A program made the translations under genes and the position numbers. Source: Bifidobacterium xylocopae (lineage in GTDB: Bacteria; Actinomycetota; Actinomycetes; Actinomycetales; Bifidobacteriaceae). Taken from it: a stretch of DNA of 64,000 bases. Under the pieces are notes generated by a model. It saw only the letters and a list, made by a program, of their open reading frames with translations. It made no database searches and was not told the DNA's origin. The stretch spans positions 1-64,000 of the forward strand of contig NZ_PDCH01000002.1 of assembly GCF_003315615.1 (NCBI RefSeq), in the 5' to 3' direction. This document shows positions 16,852-24,919 of this stretch, one piece after another (the first letter of the stretch is position 1; every line of letters starts with the position of its first letter).

Positions 16852-18061
16852 AGCGTTGTTTCCTTAGGAGCAGGGCGGCTACGGCCAGGAAAACGGCGGA
16901 CATGAGAGCCACGATGCCGCAGGTTGAGGCGAAGGGGGCGAGGCTGTCGTAGTAGACGATGTCGTAGAAGAGGTTGGACACCTGCTTGACCGGATTGACC
17001 AGATGCAGGATCGGCGCGTGCTCCTGGATGGCGTTGTTGAGGTCCATCGTGGAGCTGCCATAGAGGCCGATGAGGGTGCTCAGAGTGCAATCGATGCCCA
17101 CGACAAGGCCAACCTTGGTTTCGGTGGGGATTTTGGGGATTGCACCCATCATAGTGCCGAACGAGGTGGTCATGAAGGTGCCCGCTGCGATGGCGAGGAG
17201 GGCTAGCGGGTCGCGGCCGCCGGTTTCCACGCCGCAGACGGTGCGAATGAAGATATAGGCGACCAGGAGGCTGACGGCGGAGAAGAGCCAGGAGGCCATG
17301 AAAGCGCCTGCGGCCTGCCGCCACTTGGGACTGGGCGAGCTGGCCCGCCGGGCACCCAGCGCGGAAAGGTTGGGCTGGGTCATGGTGATCATCGATGCCG
17401 CGGTGCTGGCTCCGATGAGACAGGCCATGCCCAATAGCGCGAAGAAGTAAGGGGCGGTCATCGAAGGATGGATGTGGGTCAGACTGATCCGCCGGGTGTA
17501 TGTCTGCCCTCCTGAGCGGACCAGGGTCTGGAAGCCGGAGGAGGTCAGCAGCCGAGGGTCCTGCCGTGCCAGTGCGGCCGCAGTGGAGGAGGTCTGGTTG
17601 AAACGGCCGATGCCGGCCGACAGGATGGAGACCGCGATGCCTTCGGAGGCTGTGTTGTCGGCTTGGATGGCGGCTGCATCACGGTCGGATAGGACCATGT
17701 TGACCAGGCCATCTGAATCGGCGTAGAGGTAGCCGATGGCCTGGTCGTCGTCCAGTCGTCGGGCGGCTTCGGCCGTGGATGTCACACGCTTCGGCTTGAG
17801 CAGCTGCGGCGCGTCGTCGTTGGTGCCGGAGCTCGGTGCCCTCGATAGGGCGCAGACCAACCGGCCGGCGGCGGGGTTGGCCTGCCAGTTGGCATCCTCG
17901 ACTATGGCGAAAGGCTGCGGAACGGCTGCGCGAGTGTCATCCAAATTGCCCAGGAGGCCCAGCATCAGAGAGGATAGGATGACCGGGAAGGCCAGGACCC
18001 AGAAGACATTCGAAGGATTGCGGATCGAGCCTTTGACGTTGATGAAGAATGAGTTCCACAT
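16838..18061 (-). CDS. ABC-2 type exporter permease, first subunit
   Basis: 407 aa, with an N-terminal helix (residues 18-40), an extracytoplasmic domain of about 170 residues, then six hydrophobic segments ending in LLLRKQRYEYL. MTAPYFFALLGMACLIG and HLVNPVKQVSNLFYDIVYY are typical ABC-2 stretches. AAGGAGCACAC precedes the ATG. It lies 39 bases after the ATPase gene and overlaps the second permease gene. Same architecture as its neighbour but low identity, consistent with a heterodimeric channel. Confidence 0.82.
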   Translation of the reverse strand: MWNSFFINVKGSIRNPSNVFWVLAFPVILSSLMLGLLGNLDDTRAAVPQPFAIVEDANWQANPAAGRLVCALSRAPSSGTNDDAPQLLKPKRVTSTAEAARRLDDDQAIGYLYADSDGLVNMVLSDRDAAAIQADNTASEGIAVSILSAGIGRFNQTSSTAAALARQDPRLLTSSGFQTLVRSGGQTYTRRISLTHIHPSMTAPYFFALLGMACLIGASTAASMITMTQPNLSALGARRASSPSPKWRQAAGAFMASWLFSAVSLLVAYIFIRTVCGVETGGRDPLALLAIAAGTFMTTSFGTMMGAIPKIPTETKVGLVVGIDCTLSTLIGLYGSSTMDLNNAIQEHAPILHLVNPVKQVSNLFYDIVYYDSLAPFASTCGIVALMSAVFLAVAALLLRKQRYEYL

Positions 18062-18100
18062 GTGTGCTCCTTGGTAGAGGCTGAGCCCAGGGGGCTGCGC

Positions 18101-19057
18101 TCAATCGCGCAGTTCCTTGCCGGTCAGTTCGAGGAACACGTCGTTGAGGGACGGCGGTCGACTGGTCAGGTGGCCGTAATTGCTTCCGGAGGCTTCCAGG
18201 GTGGCCAGTACGTCCTGGAGGTTGTGTTCGCCCTGCCGGCAGCGCACCACCAGGTTCAGGCCGTCGTAGTCGGCGGACTGGGCCTGGGGGAGGGCGCGGA
18301 TGCGGGCCAGTGTGTCTTCGCCAAGGTCCAGGGTCTCCACCGAGATGCGCTCGCCGGCCTCGACCATGCCCTTGAGTTCGTCTGCCGAGCCCAGTGCGAT
18401 TCTGCGGCCGTGGTCCATGATCATAATCTGTGTGCAGATCTGCTCGACCTCCTCCATGTAGTGGCTGGTGTAGACCACGGTCGCGCCTTGGGCGTTCAGT
18501 CGTTCGATGCCCTCCAGGATGGCATTGCGGCTCTGGGGGTCCACAGCGACCGTGGGCTCGTCGAAGAAGATCAGATCGGGTTGGTGGGCGATGCCGCAGG
18601 CGATGTTGAGCCGGCGCAGGAGGCCGCCCGAGAGCTTGCCGGGGCGGAACCTGCGGAAGTCGGCCAGTCCCACGAAGTCAATCGCCTGTTCGACCATGTC
18701 CTTGCGGTCGGCTTTCCTCGGTACGTAGAGGGAGCAGAAGTAGTCGATGTTCTCCTGCACGCTCAGTTCGTTGAACACGGCCACGTTCTGCGGCACCACC
18801 CCGATCCGCCGCTTCAGGTCGTAGGCCGTGGGGCCCATCTCCTTGCCGAAGATGCGCACCGTGCCCGAGTCGAAGCTCAACAGGGCCAGGATGCAGTTGA
18901 TGGTGGTGGTCTTGCCCGAGCCGTTCGGCCCCAGCAGACCGAAGACCTCCCCACGTTTGACCTCCAGGTCGAAGTGGTCCAGGGCCAGCATGTCCCCATA
19001 CCGCTTGACCAAGCCGGTTACCGTAAGCGCTGATTCGAGAGTCCGTGCATCGTTCAT
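18101..19057 (-). CDS. ABC exporter ATP-binding protein
   Basis: 318 aa nucleotide-binding subunit for the two permeases that follow. Walker A GPNGSGKTTT, Q loop VVPQNVAV, Walker B LIFFDEPTVAVD and H-loop YTSHYMEE are intact. The signature motif is LSGGLLRRL rather than LSGGQ, a change tolerated in some ABC-2 ATPases. A C-terminal regulatory extension of about 90 residues follows. GGAGG lies only one base from the ATG, and GATGAT lies six bases upstream, so translation may start on a leaderless mRNA. The gene is divergent from the histidine kinase at 19240, which probably controls it. Confidence 0.9.
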   Translation of the reverse strand: MNDARTLESALTVTGLVKRYGDMLALDHFDLEVKRGEVFGLLGPNGSGKTTTINCILALLSFDSGTVRIFGKEMGPTAYDLKRRIGVVPQNVAVFNELSVQENIDYFCSLYVPRKADRKDMVEQAIDFVGLADFRRFRPGKLSGGLLRRLNIACGIAHQPDLIFFDEPTVAVDPQSRNAILEGIERLNAQGATVVYTSHYMEEVEQICTQIMIMDHGRRIALGSADELKGMVEAGERISVETLDLGEDTLARIRALPQAQSADYDGLNLVVRCRQGEHNLQDVLATLEASGSNYGHLTSRPPSLNDVFLELTGKELRD

Positions 19058-19091
19058 GCCTCCATCATCCCAACCCTTTTTCCGCCGACAC

Positions 19092-19107
19092 GGTGACCCC
19101 AGTCACC
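19092..19107. promoter_or_regulatory. Inverted repeat in the divergent exporter/two-component promoter region
   Basis: GGTGAC-CCCA-GTCACC, a perfect 6+6 palindrome 35 bases upstream of the exporter ATPase start. Its place between an exporter operon and a divergent LuxR-type regulator fits a regulator-binding site; this is inference. Confidence 0.45.
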
Positions 19108-19239
19108 ACTAGCCTTCCGACCCGGCCCCGACCGTTACATTTGTCACTGGAAGGGGCGGACTTGCGTGATTGCGCCTGATATGGCGTACAAATGATACAG
19201 ATGGTCCGAACGAATCCATGGGTCTGGAAGGAGGTGGGG

Positions 19240-20643
19240 ATGGAGCGGGTTGTGGGGCGTATGGGGCTGACCGGTGTCGGGGTCCTGTGTGGCGTTTGGG
19301 CAATCGGTGGTTTGGATGAAACGCTGGTGGCCGGGTTGCTGGCGGCGCTGGCGGCCGGCGCGTTGTGCGTATGGCTGTTCCCCCGTTGGTGGGCGATTGC
19401 GGGCGATGCCGCCATGGCGGTGGTCACCTTGTTCCTGCCTGCCTGGATGGTGTTTCTGCCTGCGGTCGCCTTCGACGCCGGTCTGGCGGCCGTCGACTTT
19501 TGCCGGCTGTCTGTGCGCTGGAGCCCCCGACCTCGGGTTGCCGACTCCGCCCCGCGCCGGGCCTGGTCGGTCCCCGCTCAGGGGGCGCGCGGTCCTGAGG
19601 GGCACCTGCCTCCTGCTCTTGCCCTGGCTGCCGCCCCGTCATTGGCCTGGCTCCTGCCCGCTTGCGCCGACTTGGTTCGCTTCACTGGTCTCTGGCGACG
19701 CTACGCCCTACTTGCCCTGCTCGCCTCGGCGCTGGCCGCCTACTCTGGCCTGGTCTACCGGCGCCTGGACCGTGCCCGCTCCCAGCTGTTGCATTCCGTC
19801 GGCCCCCATCGTTACACCGTGCGACAGTTGCGCAGCCGAATCAGCGAATTGGACGAGGAGCAGGCCCGGTCCGTGCGCACAGCCCGGCTGAGTGAGCGTA
19901 CCCGCATCGCCCGCGAGATACATGACAATGTCGGTCATCTCTTGACCCGGGCTATCATGCAGGCCCAGGCCTTCCAGGTGGTGGCCCAGGCCCAGGGGGA
20001 GGAACGCGCCGCCGGCGATTTCGCTGATTTGGGTGCCACCTTGGACGAGGCCATGACCACCATCCGCCGGTCGGTCCACGATTTGGAGGACGAAGGCACG
20101 GATTTCTCCGCCCAGATCGAGGCTGCGGCCACCGTCCCTTCCGGCATGGCCTCCGGGGACTTGCGTGTGTCCGTGACGAACGACATCACCGCCGCGCCCG
20201 CGCCCGTGGCTCGCTGCTTCGCCACCGTCATCCGCGAGGCTCTGAGCAACACCATCAGGCACAGCGATGCCTCGACGGCCTCGGTGGTTTTACGTGACCA
20301 TCCGGCCTTCTGGCAGTTGGTGGTCCAGGATGACGGCTCTGCCATCACCGACCAGGCCGGCACCGCCCGCGTTGGGAACGCAGGAACAGACGAGCGGCGG
20401 GCGCATGGGTTCCGTGCATTCGCAGGGGTGGTGGCTATGCCCTCCGATCCCGCCGAACGCTGGCGGGGGATGGGCCTGGCTGACATCGAGGCGCGGGCCA
20501 AGGCCCTGGGTGGCAGTGCCTTGACCGGGCCCTACGGGCGAGGCTGGCGGGTCTTCGTCTCCCTGCCAAAGGGGCCCTGGCGGGATAAACTGGCGGGCGA
20601 GGGTGCAGCCGAAGGCGAATCCAGTAAGGAGGCCGGCCGATGA
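19240..20643 (+). CDS. Membrane sensor histidine kinase, HisKA_3 type
   Basis: 467 aa. Hydrophobic segments at about 10-85 and 125-172 form the membrane sensor; a coiled stretch (about 190-220) leads to H228 in REIHDNVGHLLTRA. The ATPase part has EALSNTIRHSDAS (N box) and MGLADIEARAKALGG (G2), with an unusual insertion of about 45 residues between VVQDDGS (G1) and the G2 box. AAGGAGG lies five bases before the ATG at 19240; an upstream in-frame ATG at 19192 is less likely. It overlaps the regulator gene by ATGA and is divergent from the ABC-2 exporter, which makes an exporter-sensing module likely. Confidence 0.9.
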   Translation: MERVVGRMGLTGVGVLCGVWAIGGLDETLVAGLLAALAAGALCVWLFPRWWAIAGDAAMAVVTLFLPAWMVFLPAVAFDAGLAAVDFCRLSVRWSPRPRVADSAPRRAWSVPAQGARGPEGHLPPALALAAAPSLAWLLPACADLVRFTGLWRRYALLALLASALAAYSGLVYRRLDRARSQLLHSVGPHRYTVRQLRSRISELDEEQARSVRTARLSERTRIAREIHDNVGHLLTRAIMQAQAFQVVAQAQGEERAAGDFADLGATLDEAMTTIRRSVHDLEDEGTDFSAQIEAAATVPSGMASGDLRVSVTNDITAAPAPVARCFATVIREALSNTIRHSDASTASVVLRDHPAFWQLVVQDDGSAITDQAGTARVGNAGTDERRAHGFRAFAGVVAMPSDPAERWRGMGLADIEARAKALGGSALTGPYGRGWRVFVSLPKGPWRDKLAGEGAAEGESSKEAGR

Positions 20644-21407
20644 AGGTCGCCATTGCCGATGATGATCCGATCGTCCGCTCCTCCCTGTCCACCATTCTTA
20701 CGGCCACCGGGGCCGCCAGCGTACTGTGGACCGCCGGCGATGGCCAGGAGGCTCTGGATTGCTACCGGGCGGCGGACGGCAGGCCCGATGTGCTGCTGAT
20801 CGATGTGCAGATGCCCGGCATGGACGGTCTTGCCGCCGCTGAGCGCATCATCGCGGCCGACCGGGATGCCCGCATCCTCTTTCTGACCACCTTCGCCGAT
20901 CGGGGCTACATCTCGCACGCACTGAAACTGGGGGCGAAGGGCTATCTGATCAAGCAGGACGTCGCTTCGGTGGCTCCCGCCCTCCAGGCTGTGATGGCCG
21001 GCCAGGTGGTTCTGGGCTCCGAGGCACTGGCCCGGCTCCCCCTTGGCGGGCCGGATGGCGGGGGAGCCGTCGGGCCCGCGTCCGTAGGCGCTGGTTTGGG
21101 AGCTACAGGGGCCGGGGATGGAGCGGCCCGGGAGCCTGGATCCGGGATGCAGGCGAATTCGCCCAGGGAAACGCCCGCAGGGAAGTCGGTGGATACGGCC
21201 AAACGTGTCCCAGCCCGTTTCGCCGGTCTGACCGTCCGCGACCGCCAGATCGCCGCGCTGGTGGCCGACGGTTTGGATAACCGGGCCATAGCCGCCGAAC
21301 TCCACCTGAGCGAAGGCACCGTGCGCAACCGCGTCTCGGCCATCCTCTCCAAGACGAACCTGTCCAACCGCACCCAATTGGCCGTGGAGTGGTTGGCGAT
21401 TCAGTGA
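20640..21407 (+). CDS. NarL/LuxR-family response regulator with long linker
   Basis: 255 aa. Receiver with acidic pocket D7-D9, phospho-acceptor D55 (LLIDVQMPGMDG) and KGYLIKQD. C-terminal LuxR domain with LTVRDRQIAALVADGL and AAELHLSEGTVRNRVSAI. Between them lies a Gly/Ala-rich, low-complexity linker of about 60 residues (about 135-195), much longer than in the other regulator of this window. Start overlaps the kinase stop by four bases. Likely regulator of the divergent ABC-2 exporter. Confidence 0.92.
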   Translation: MKVAIADDDPIVRSSLSTILTATGAASVLWTAGDGQEALDCYRAADGRPDVLLIDVQMPGMDGLAAAERIIAADRDARILFLTTFADRGYISHALKLGAKGYLIKQDVASVAPALQAVMAGQVVLGSEALARLPLGGPDGGGAVGPASVGAGLGATGAGDGAAREPGSGMQANSPRETPAGKSVDTAKRVPARFAGLTVRDRQIAALVADGLDNRAIAAELHLSEGTVRNRVSAILSKTNLSNRTQLAVEWLAIQ

Positions 21408-21504
21408 CCGTTCAGTAGGCGCCCTGGTTGGAGAAAGTATTTTCTTACTATTTTTTTCATAATTTTCCCACATTGTTCCCAGGCTCGTTTCCTATCCTGA
21501 CACT

Positions 21505-21536
21505 GGTGGCGGAATCGGGGGAATTCGCCACCCTTT
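21505..21536 (+). terminator. Hairpin in AT-rich gap after the response regulator
   Basis: GGTGGCG (21505-21511) pairs with CGCCACC (21526-21532), extended by AAT/ATT with one bulged G, followed by CTTTCC. The preceding stretch 21430-21470 is strikingly T-rich compared with the surroundings. Likely terminates the two-component transcript. Confidence 0.45.
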
Positions 21537-21650
21537 CCATATCCAGGCCCCTGCGCTTGTGTCTCTTTCGTGTATGATGCATGCGCTGCCTGATGCATGT
21601 CTTTTTCGTTGCCGGGACTCATGGCGTATAACCCTATAGGTGGAATGCGA

Positions 21651-21660
21651 GGGGGGGGGG
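21651..21660. repeat. Homopolymer of 10 G
   Basis: Pure G10 directly upstream of the LacI fragment. With the C12 run at 21859-21870 it forms an inverted pair of homopolymers around about 200 bases. Confidence 0.85.
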
Positions 21661-21858
21661 CGAGCATGCCCAGAACCGACAGAAGCAAGGCTGCATCCAT
21701 CAAGGATGTGTCTGTGGCTGGTTTCAACGACCATCCGATCGCCAAGGTCTGGAACCCTCCTTTGACCACCATCGAGCAGGATTTCGACTCCGCCGGCCAG
21801 GAGGCCTTCGCCCTTTTGCCGGCCAAGATCGACGACCTGGTGGAGGGCTGCGGTCGCA

Positions 21859-21870
21859 CCCCCCCCCCCC
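21859..21870. repeat. Homopolymer of 12 C (12 G on the minus strand)
   Basis: Pure C12 lying inside two overlapping frames: the tail of the LacI fragment (plus) and the signal-peptide ORF (minus). A slippage-prone tract. Confidence 0.85.
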
Positions 21871-22142
21871 AGGACAGTCATGGTTAGCGCTAGCGTAAGC
21901 GCACTGGCAGTACGGAAACTACGCATTATCCTTCCAAACGGGTGTATTCGGCGCCCCAAGGGTGGCCGGTCCGCGAATAAAATCCTCGAATGGCTTGCGA
22001 TGGGGCGGTGGGCGGCGGATTCGGTTCCCCAACCGGTCCGGGCGCGCCAGGGCCCACTTCTGCTCACCAACTCCAGCACCCGCCCGGAGCCCAGGTCGGC
22101 ACCGGGCCGGGGATGTCCGCCAAACCCGGCTAGGCTTGAGGC

Positions 22143-22634
22143 ATGGCAGAGCGGGAGCAGATGGGCAGCGGCAGCCGGCGTAGGCGGCGGCGGTGGGCGG
22201 CTGGACTGGCATTGTTTGCTGTGCTGCTGCTGGTGGGGTGGAGCGTGGCTTACTTGCCGCCGCCGCTCAACACCTGGGGGATGCGAGAGGAGTTCTCCGC
22301 CTCGCGCAAGTTCACACCGGAGCAGTTGCAGGGGGCGCGCGACGCCATTGTCAAGCAGGTGGACCACTACACCGGCTGCAGGATTACCCGCATCGTGTAT
22401 GACGAGCAGATGTCGAATACCATGATCGCCTCGGAGCTTGAGATGGGGCCGAACAACAATATCTTCTATGACTACCCCCAGGCCAAGCCCAGTCAGCTGC
22501 TGGTCGCCACCGTCTACACCTACTGCAACGACTTCTCCGACGGTTCCATGGTGGGCGATTACAGCATGGCCCACTACCTGGCCTGCACTGACCGCTGCAC
22601 CACCTGGCACTGGGTCACCGCCGGCAACGGCTGA
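22143..22634 (+). CDS. Membrane-anchored protein of unknown function upstream of fic
   Basis: 163 aa. A basic N-terminus (SRRRRRR) precedes one membrane helix (about residues 19-37, AAGLALFAVLLLVGWSV); the remaining 125 residues should lie outside the cytoplasm and contain four cysteines (TGCRI, TYCND, LACTDRC) that could form disulfides. I do not recognise the family. No good Shine-Dalgarno; TAGGCT lies six bases before the ATG, a leaderless pattern. The stop at 22632-22634 is followed, in the +1 frame, by a convincing second membrane helix that runs to the fic start codon (see 22633-22764), so the protein may be truncated by a frameshift or may be the first half of a recoded gene. Confidence 0.6.
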   Translation: MAEREQMGSGSRRRRRRWAAGLALFAVLLLVGWSVAYLPPPLNTWGMREEFSASRKFTPEQLQGARDAIVKQVDHYTGCRITRIVYDEQMSNTMIASELEMGPNNNIFYDYPQAKPSQLLVATVYTYCNDFSDGSMVGDYSMAHYLACTDRCTTWHWVTAGNG

Positions 22635-22764
22635 GGGGCCCGGCTGGAAGCTGGCTATATCAGCATTGCTATACATAGCTGGCATCACTGTGGCCTGTTT
22701 GGGTACTCTTATTGGTATATTATATAAAAAAGAGCGTCGATTGAGGGAAGGAGGGTGGTGGTGA
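22633..22764 (+). other. Out-of-frame membrane helix ending on the fic start codon
   Basis: Read one base on from the stop of the preceding gene, the frame gives WKLAISALLYIAGITVACLG, TLIGILY and then KKERRLREGG: a membrane helix with a positively charged inner end. Its TGA (22762-22764) overlaps the GTG at 22761 as GTGA, the usual sign of translational coupling to fic. It has no good start of its own (a TTG after GGAAG is the best). I see it as the C-terminal end of the upstream membrane protein displaced by a +1 shift, or as a tiny separate membrane peptide. Confidence 0.4.
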
Positions 22765-24014
22765 GTGATGATTATTGGGACTTGGCGCGGGTGTTTCATG
22801 CCGATCGGTCCGGGGACGCGCGGGCGCGGCATGAAGGAGAGGCCCGGCGGCGGGTGGAGGCAGATTCGAGCTTTCGGACCGGGGTGGTTACGGCCCTGGG
22901 GGAGCTCTTTACTGCCACACCACGGGTATTGAGCCTGAAACTGGGTGATTTGGCGCGGGCCGAGCGGCGGATTGCCGTGCTCTGGGAGGTCCTGCCCCAG
23001 ACGGCGCGGGAGGAGTATCTGGCGCAGGCCGTGTCCCAGGAGCTGCTGGTGACCAACGCCATGGAAGGGGTCAAGAGCACCCGCAAGGAGACCGACCGGG
23101 CCGTGGAGTCCGTGCGGAACGGAGCGCTTCCCGGGGGAGGTACTGCTGGCAGCGCGAAACCGGTGCGTTTTGGCGAGTTCGCCCGGCTCTACCTGGCGCT
23201 GACCGACGGCACGGCGGCCCTGCCTCAATCCCTGGAGGACATCCGGCGGATCTACGATGCCGTCGCTGGCGGGGAAGTGGCGGAGGCTGACCGGCCGGAC
23301 GGCGAGCTCTTCCGGGCGCACGCGGTCAGCGTCGAAGGACCGCGGGGGCCGGAGCACCAAGGCATGAGCGGGGAGTTGCGGATCGGGCAGGCCCTGACCC
23401 AGATGATGGCCATGGTCGCCAACCCCGGCATCCCCGGCCTGCAGTCGGCCATCATGGCCCACTTCGTGTTTGAGTACGTGCACCCCTTCTACGACGGCAA
23501 CGGGCGGACCGGGCGCTACCTGCTGGCCCTGTACCTTAAGGACGAACTGACCCTGCCTACGATCCTGTCGCTCTCCCGGGTGATTGCCGAGTGTAAGAAC
23601 AAGTACTACAAGGCCTTCCGGCAGGCGGAAGGCAAGCTCAACTGCGGGGAGCTGACCAGCTTCGTGCTCACCCTCCTGGACTTCATCGGCCAGGCTCAGG
23701 CCGAACTGATCGACCGCTTCGAGGCCCAGGCCGGCCAAATGGACCGGGCGGTTGGGCTGGGCCGGCAACTGGGGGAGGAGCATGGTCTGGCCAGACAGGC
23801 AGTCTCACTCCTGGAATTCCTGATGGAGGATTATGTGGCCGGTGGCCGCCGGGGGTTGACCCTGGACGATGCCTCGGCTCGGCTGGGGCTGGGCAAGCAG
23901 AGCGCCCGGGCCTACCTGGGCCAACTGGCTGACTCGGGCCTGGCCGAATACGCCGCCCGCAGGCCCCTGAGGGTCAGCCTTTCGGCGGACCTGGCCGAAC
24001 GCCTGGACGAGTAG
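22761..24014 (+). CDS. Fic-domain protein (AMP-transferase), self-inhibited class II
   Basis: 417 aa. The catalytic loop HPFYDGNGRTGR begins at H241 and matches HPFx(D/E)GNGRxxR, so the enzyme should transfer AMP (or another nucleotide) to a hydroxyl of a target protein. An N-terminal inhibitory motif TNAMEG (T98-G103, consensus S/TxxxE/xG/N) places it in class II, in which a helix before the Fic core blocks ATP. A C-terminal winged-helix-like region (about 345-417) contains LTLDDASARLGLGKQSARAYL. AAGGAGG lies six bases before the GTG at 22761; two further in-frame GTGs precede it. Target unknown. The upstream membrane protein may be its partner, given the overlap of frames. Confidence 0.9.
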   Translation: MSDDYWDLARVFHADRSGDARARHEGEARRRVEADSSFRTGVVTALGELFTATPRVLSLKLGDLARAERRIAVLWEVLPQTAREEYLAQAVSQELLVTNAMEGVKSTRKETDRAVESVRNGALPGGGTAGSAKPVRFGEFARLYLALTDGTAALPQSLEDIRRIYDAVAGGEVAEADRPDGELFRAHAVSVEGPRGPEHQGMSGELRIGQALTQMMAMVANPGIPGLQSAIMAHFVFEYVHPFYDGNGRTGRYLLALYLKDELTLPTILSLSRVIAECKNKYYKAFRQAEGKLNCGELTSFVLTLLDFIGQAQAELIDRFEAQAGQMDRAVGLGRQLGEEHGLARQAVSLLEFLMEDYVAGGRRGLTLDDASARLGLGKQSARAYLGQLADSGLAEYAARRPLRVSLSADLAERLDE

Positions 24015-24019
24015 CTGAC

Positions 24020-24862
24020 TCAGGCGGCCTGGCTGCCGGCGGTCAGCGCCGGATCCTGGACCAGGTAGGGCTCGCCGGAGAGGGCTCGGGTGGCGGCGTC
24101 CTGCATGGTGGCTGCGACCACACCCTTCTTGGCGAACATGATCACCTGACCGGATATGCCATAGGGTGAGAAGCCCTGGAACTGCACGATGGGCGGGTTG
24201 CCGGCCATCATCATGTGCCCGGTTGCGGCCTGCACGGCCTTGGTGATGGCCTTGGCGCAGCGGTCAAGGTCCTCGCCGCCTTTGACGGTGAACGCCACTG
24301 TCGCTACGGCCTCGCCGGCCGCCGGGATTTTCTCCAGGGCCGTGGTGTTCAGGACCGAATTCGGGATCCACATGGCGTTGCCGGCCCGGTCCTGCACGAT
24401 CGTATGCCTCCAGGTGATGTCGGTGACTGTGCCGGTGATGCCCTGGATGGAGATGATGTCGCCTGGCTGGATCACTTTGCTCAGCATCAGGCCGAATCCG
24501 CCCACGATGTTGGCGATCGTGTCCTTGAGACCCAGGGATAGGGCCAGGCCGGATACGCCAAGGGCCGTGGCCACCGTGGTCGGGTTGATGCCGAAGACCG
24601 GTTGCAGCACGCAGGCGGCCGCGAAGATCCAGATGACCGCCTTGACGATGTTGACGAAAATGGACGCCGACGGAATCACCGTGCGCTCCAAGGTCCGTCG
24701 CATGATGACCGACACGAAACGGGAGGCCACCGCCGCGCACAGGACCACCACAATCAGCAGGAAAATGCGCCCCGAATTGTGCCGCAACCAGATTTCCGCC
24801 ATATCGCCGACTTCTTCGGCCTTGCGGCCTGGGTCCGAACCCGCCGCCAGCAACCAATCCAT
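24020..24862 (-). CDS. MscS-family mechanosensitive ion channel
   Basis: About 280 aa. Three helices (about 25-120), the last being the pore helix with GVSGLALSLGLKDTIANIVGG, followed by the beta domain (QPGDIISIQGITGTVTDI and PNSVLNTT) and a C-terminal alpha/beta domain. Opens under membrane tension to release solutes after hypo-osmotic shock. I chose the ATG at 24862, five bases after GGGAG; starts up to 24898 are possible. It converges on fic, with only five bases between the two stop codons. Confidence 0.9.
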   Translation of the reverse strand: MDWLLAAGSDPGRKAEEVGDMAEIWLRHNSGRIFLLIVVVLCAAVASRFVSVIMRRTLERTVIPSASIFVNIVKAVIWIFAAACVLQPVFGINPTTVATALGVSGLALSLGLKDTIANIVGGFGLMLSKVIQPGDIISIQGITGTVTDITWRHTIVQDRAGNAMWIPNSVLNTTALEKIPAAGEAVATVAFTVKGGEDLDRCAKAITKAVQAATGHMMMAGNPPIVQFQGFSPYGISGQVIMFAKKGVVAATMQDAATRALSGEPYLVQDPALTAGSQAA

Positions 24863-24919
24863 CGCCACTCCCATCCCTACGCACGCCAACAGTCTCACCG
24901 ATACACCGACACCAAGGCC

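Larger units (their letters stand above)
21597..21887 (+). pseudogene. LacI-family regulator, C-terminal fragment
   Basis: The translation contains SIKDVSVAGFNDHPIAK and NPPLTTIEQDFDSAGQEAF, which match the last third of a LacI sugar-binding domain (DVSVAGFDD..., PPLTT...). No DNA-binding domain and no upstream two-thirds are present. The fragment begins after a run of 10 G (21651-21660) and its frame runs through a run of 12 C (21859-21870) before stopping at 21887. It shares little with the intact LacI at 32370. A remnant of a deletion or rearrangement is the simplest reading. Confidence 0.6.
21492..21926 (-). pseudogene. Signal-peptide start with 12-G tract, body of the gene missing
   Basis: From an ATG at 21926 (GGAAGG three bases upstream) the frame gives MRSFRTASALTLALTMTVL, then four glycines and ATAA: a normal export signal with an AxA-like site, interrupted by a run of 12 G exactly as in the gene at 1-104. 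After the tract, the open frame to 21492 is merely the complement of a LacI gene fragment and resembles nothing. I read this as the 5' end of a G-tract-controlled surface-protein gene whose body has been lost. It could also be an OFF-phase short peptide. Not a functional full gene as seen. Confidence 0.45.

Noticed and set aside
22626-22645. Programmed +1 frameshift at the TGA, as in prfB
   Set aside because: The codon before the stop is GGC, whose tRNA could not re-pair well after a +1 shift, and no internal Shine-Dalgarno precedes it at the right distance. A sequence change or a separate peptide is more likely.
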